Shown piece after piece: positions 62,726 to 64,000 of a stretch of 64,000 nt of DNA (position 1 is the first letter of the stretch; every line of letters starts with the position of its first letter). This DNA is from Tateyamaria sp. ANG-S1 (lineage in GTDB: Bacteria; Pseudomonadota; Alphaproteobacteria; Rhodobacterales; Rhodobacteraceae): positions 173,852 through 237,851 of the forward strand of contig NZ_JWLL01000009.1 of the NCBI RefSeq assembly GCF_000814025.1, written 5' to 3'. A program made the position numbers and the translations under genes. The notes beneath the pieces were generated by a model. The model did not search any database. It worked only from the letters and a program-made list of their open reading frames with translations, and was not told where the DNA came from.

Positions 62726-63450
62726 TATTCGTCACCTTCTTTCGTAGCTTCATCCGCCGCGGGCTCCGCCTTCTGAGCGGACCGCAAAGCAGCCGGAAGA
62801 ACAGCGTTTTGAGGGAACGGCTTTTTGACCGCGTCCTTGACTGTGACCCAACCGCCTTTCGATCCGGGCACGGCACCCTTGATCATGATCAGACCACGGT
62901 CGCTGTCGGTGCGCACAACCTGAAGGTTCTGCGTGGTCACCTTTGCGGCCCCCATGTGACCTGCCATCTTCTTGCCTTTGAACACCTTGCCGGGGTCCTG
63001 ACATTGGCCGGTCGAACCGTGCGAACGGTGGGAAATCGACACACCGTGCGAGGCGCGCAAACCACCGAAGTTGTGACGTTTCATGGCACCGGCAAAGCCT
63101 TTACCAATCGACGTGCCGGTGACGTCCACAAACTGACCTTCGAAGTAGTGATCAGCAATGATCTCTTCGCCAACGTCGATCATGTTGTCTTCGGTCACGC
63201 GAAATTCGACCAGCTTCCGCTTGGGTTCGACTTTCTGGGCGGCGAAGTGGCCGCGCATGGCCTTGGACACGCGCTTGACCTTGGGGGTCCCGGCGCCAAG
63301 GGTCACGGCGGTGTAGCCGTCCTTGTCCGAGGTCCGCTGACCGACAACCTGCAGGGCGTCGAGTTGCAGCACGGTGACGGGCACTTGCTTGCCGTCTTCC
63401 ATGAACAGGCGGGTCATCCCCACCTTCTTTGCGAGAATTCCAGAGCGCAT
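62725..63450 (-). CDS. rplC: 50S ribosomal protein L3
   Basis: The 241-aa protein ([20 protein letters not shown], then [20 protein letters not shown]) is L3 with a C-terminal Ala/Glu-rich extension of about 25 residues. It follows rpsJ by 14 bases. Confidence 0.97.
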   Translation of the reverse strand: MRSGILAKKVGMTRLFMEDGKQVPVTVLQLDALQVVGQRTSDKDGYTAVTLGAGTPKVKRVSKAMRGHFAAQKVEPKRKLVEFRVTEDNMIDVGEEIIADHYFEGQFVDVTGTSIGKGFAGAMKRHNFGGLRASHGVSISHRSHGSTGQCQDPGKVFKGKKMAGHMGAAKVTTQNLQVVRTDSDRGLIMIKGAVPGSKGGWVTVKDAVKKPFPQNAVLPAALRSAQKAEPAADEATKEGDE

Positions 63451-63464
63451 ATTCTATACCCTCC

Positions 63465-63785
63465 TTACGACTGCAGCTTGATCTCGACATCCACACCAGC
63501 GGCGAGGTCGAGCTTCATCAGCGCGTCCACGGTCTGGGGGGTCGGATCGACGATGTCGAGAAGACGCTTGTGCGTGCGGATCTCGAACTGATCGCGGGAT
63601 TTCTTGTCGATGTGCGGGCCGCGCAGAACGGTGAACTTTTCGATCTTGTTCGGCAGCGGGATCGGGCCGCGCACGGACGCACCGGTGCGTTTGGCGGTGT
63701 TGACGATTTCCTGCGTGGACGCGTCCAGCACACGATAGTCAAACGCCTTCAGCCGAATGCGTATGTTTTGGCTTTGGATGGCCAT
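63465..63785 (-). CDS. rpsJ: 30S ribosomal protein S10
   Basis: The 106-aa protein ([20 protein letters not shown], then [20 protein letters not shown]) is S10, also a NusE antitermination partner. It is the first gene of the S10 segment. No convincing promoter is visible between it and tuf. Confidence 0.97.
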   Translation of the reverse strand: MAIQSQNIRIRLKAFDYRVLDASTQEIVNTAKRTGASVRGPIPLPNKIEKFTVLRGPHIDKKSRDQFEIRTHKRLLDIVDPTPQTVDALMKLDLAAGVDVEIKLQS

Positions 63786-63894
63786 TGTCGTGTTCCCTTA
63801 TTCGGGCTTCCAACGGAGAGGAGGGGTCTCGACCACCGACACCCCTCGTCGCGTCTTTGTTGTCGGGGGTGCCGGGCATAGCCCGGTGCACCCA

Positions 63895-63946
63895 GTGTGT
63901 GGCAATTGCTTTTGCATGCAAAAGCAATGAGAACAGCACCCGGCAG
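63895..63946 (-). repeat. Dispersed repeat, family A copy 3 (inverted, diverged)
   Basis: On the minus strand it reads ctgccgggtgctgttctc, then attgcttttgca / tgcaaaagcaat (a perfect 24-base palindrome), then tgccacacac. It matches the ends of copies 1 and 2 but has a different centre. It lies between tuf and rpsJ. Confidence 0.6.
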
Positions 63947-63973
63947 AAAATCTGGGCGCTGCTCGCCGTAAGC

Positions 63974-64000
63974 TTATTCTGTGATTTTCGACACCACGCC
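63974..64000 (-). CDS. tuf: Elongation factor Tu, last eight codons (partial)
   Basis: The minus strand reads Gly-Val-Val-Ser-Lys-Ile-Thr-Glu-stop up to the window edge, matching the C-terminus of EF-Tu (GAGVVSKIIE-like). Its position upstream of rpsJ is the usual one for a tuf gene. Confidence 0.85.
   Translation of the reverse strand, partial: GVVSKITE

Overview
The window looks like a chromosomal segment of a marine alphaproteobacterium of the Rhodobacterales (Roseobacter group). The evidence is the high-GC coding style, a bztABCD amino-acid transporter, an ATP12-type ATP synthase chaperone, a VPLPA-type exosortase substrate, and the ribosomal protein and yidC neighbourhoods. This assignment is inference from gene content.

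Region 1 (1 to about 15750) is accessory DNA. It holds a serine hydrolase cut by the window edge, a LysR/GNAT pair, a nucleotidyltransferase, a decayed conjugative relaxase-helicase fragment, fragments of two IS3-type transposases, and a compact gene cluster at 4526-12904. That cluster is the most interesting part of the window. A 67-residue peptide ends in eight consecutive serines. Divergent from it is a five-gene operon: a 600-aa protein with a phosphohistidine swivelling domain, a separate PPDK-type ATP-binding protein, a GT8-like glycosyltransferase, a methyltransferase and an HprK-like kinase. Downstream of the peptide are an NTP_transf_5-like nucleotidyltransferase, a DEDDh exonuclease, and a protein whose C-terminus resembles a degenerate Cas10/GGDEF palm domain. 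I read this as a candidate RiPP-like system that decorates a serine-rich peptide. The region ends at the 3' end of a tRNA-Arg gene, a common island integration site.

Region 2 (15751-40285) is core chromosome: a histidine kinase, a flavoprotein disulfide reductase with a TVP38 membrane protein, the rpmH-rnpA-yidD cluster, ttcA, an EAL protein, yidC-MOSC-yihA-argB, a sterol desaturase-ferredoxin-sixA overlap group, the bzt operon, then ATP12, a HAD phosphatase, an RluC-type synthase, crcB, rarA and a Do-like protease.

Region 3 (40338-64000, mostly minus strand) is the S10-spc-alpha ribosomal protein superoperon, running from the end of tuf through rpsJ to rplQ in the usual order. It is interrupted by foreign or relocated genes in four places: rplW/rplB, rplP/rpmC, rpmD/rplO and adk/rpsM. 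Hairpin-plus-T-run terminators lie after rplW, rplP, rpmD and rplQ. Good sigma70-like promoters with 17-nt spacers lie upstream of rplB, rpmC, rplO and rpsM. The superoperon has therefore probably become several separate transcription units. The insertions carry a 2OG oxygenase, a winged-helix-like protein with a membrane microprotein, an M15-like peptidase, queF, a phasin-like protein, a VPLPA-CTERM protein, two tandem TTG-start membrane paralogues, a DsbA-fold isomerase and a von Willebrand protein. Several short dispersed repeats lie at these junctions.
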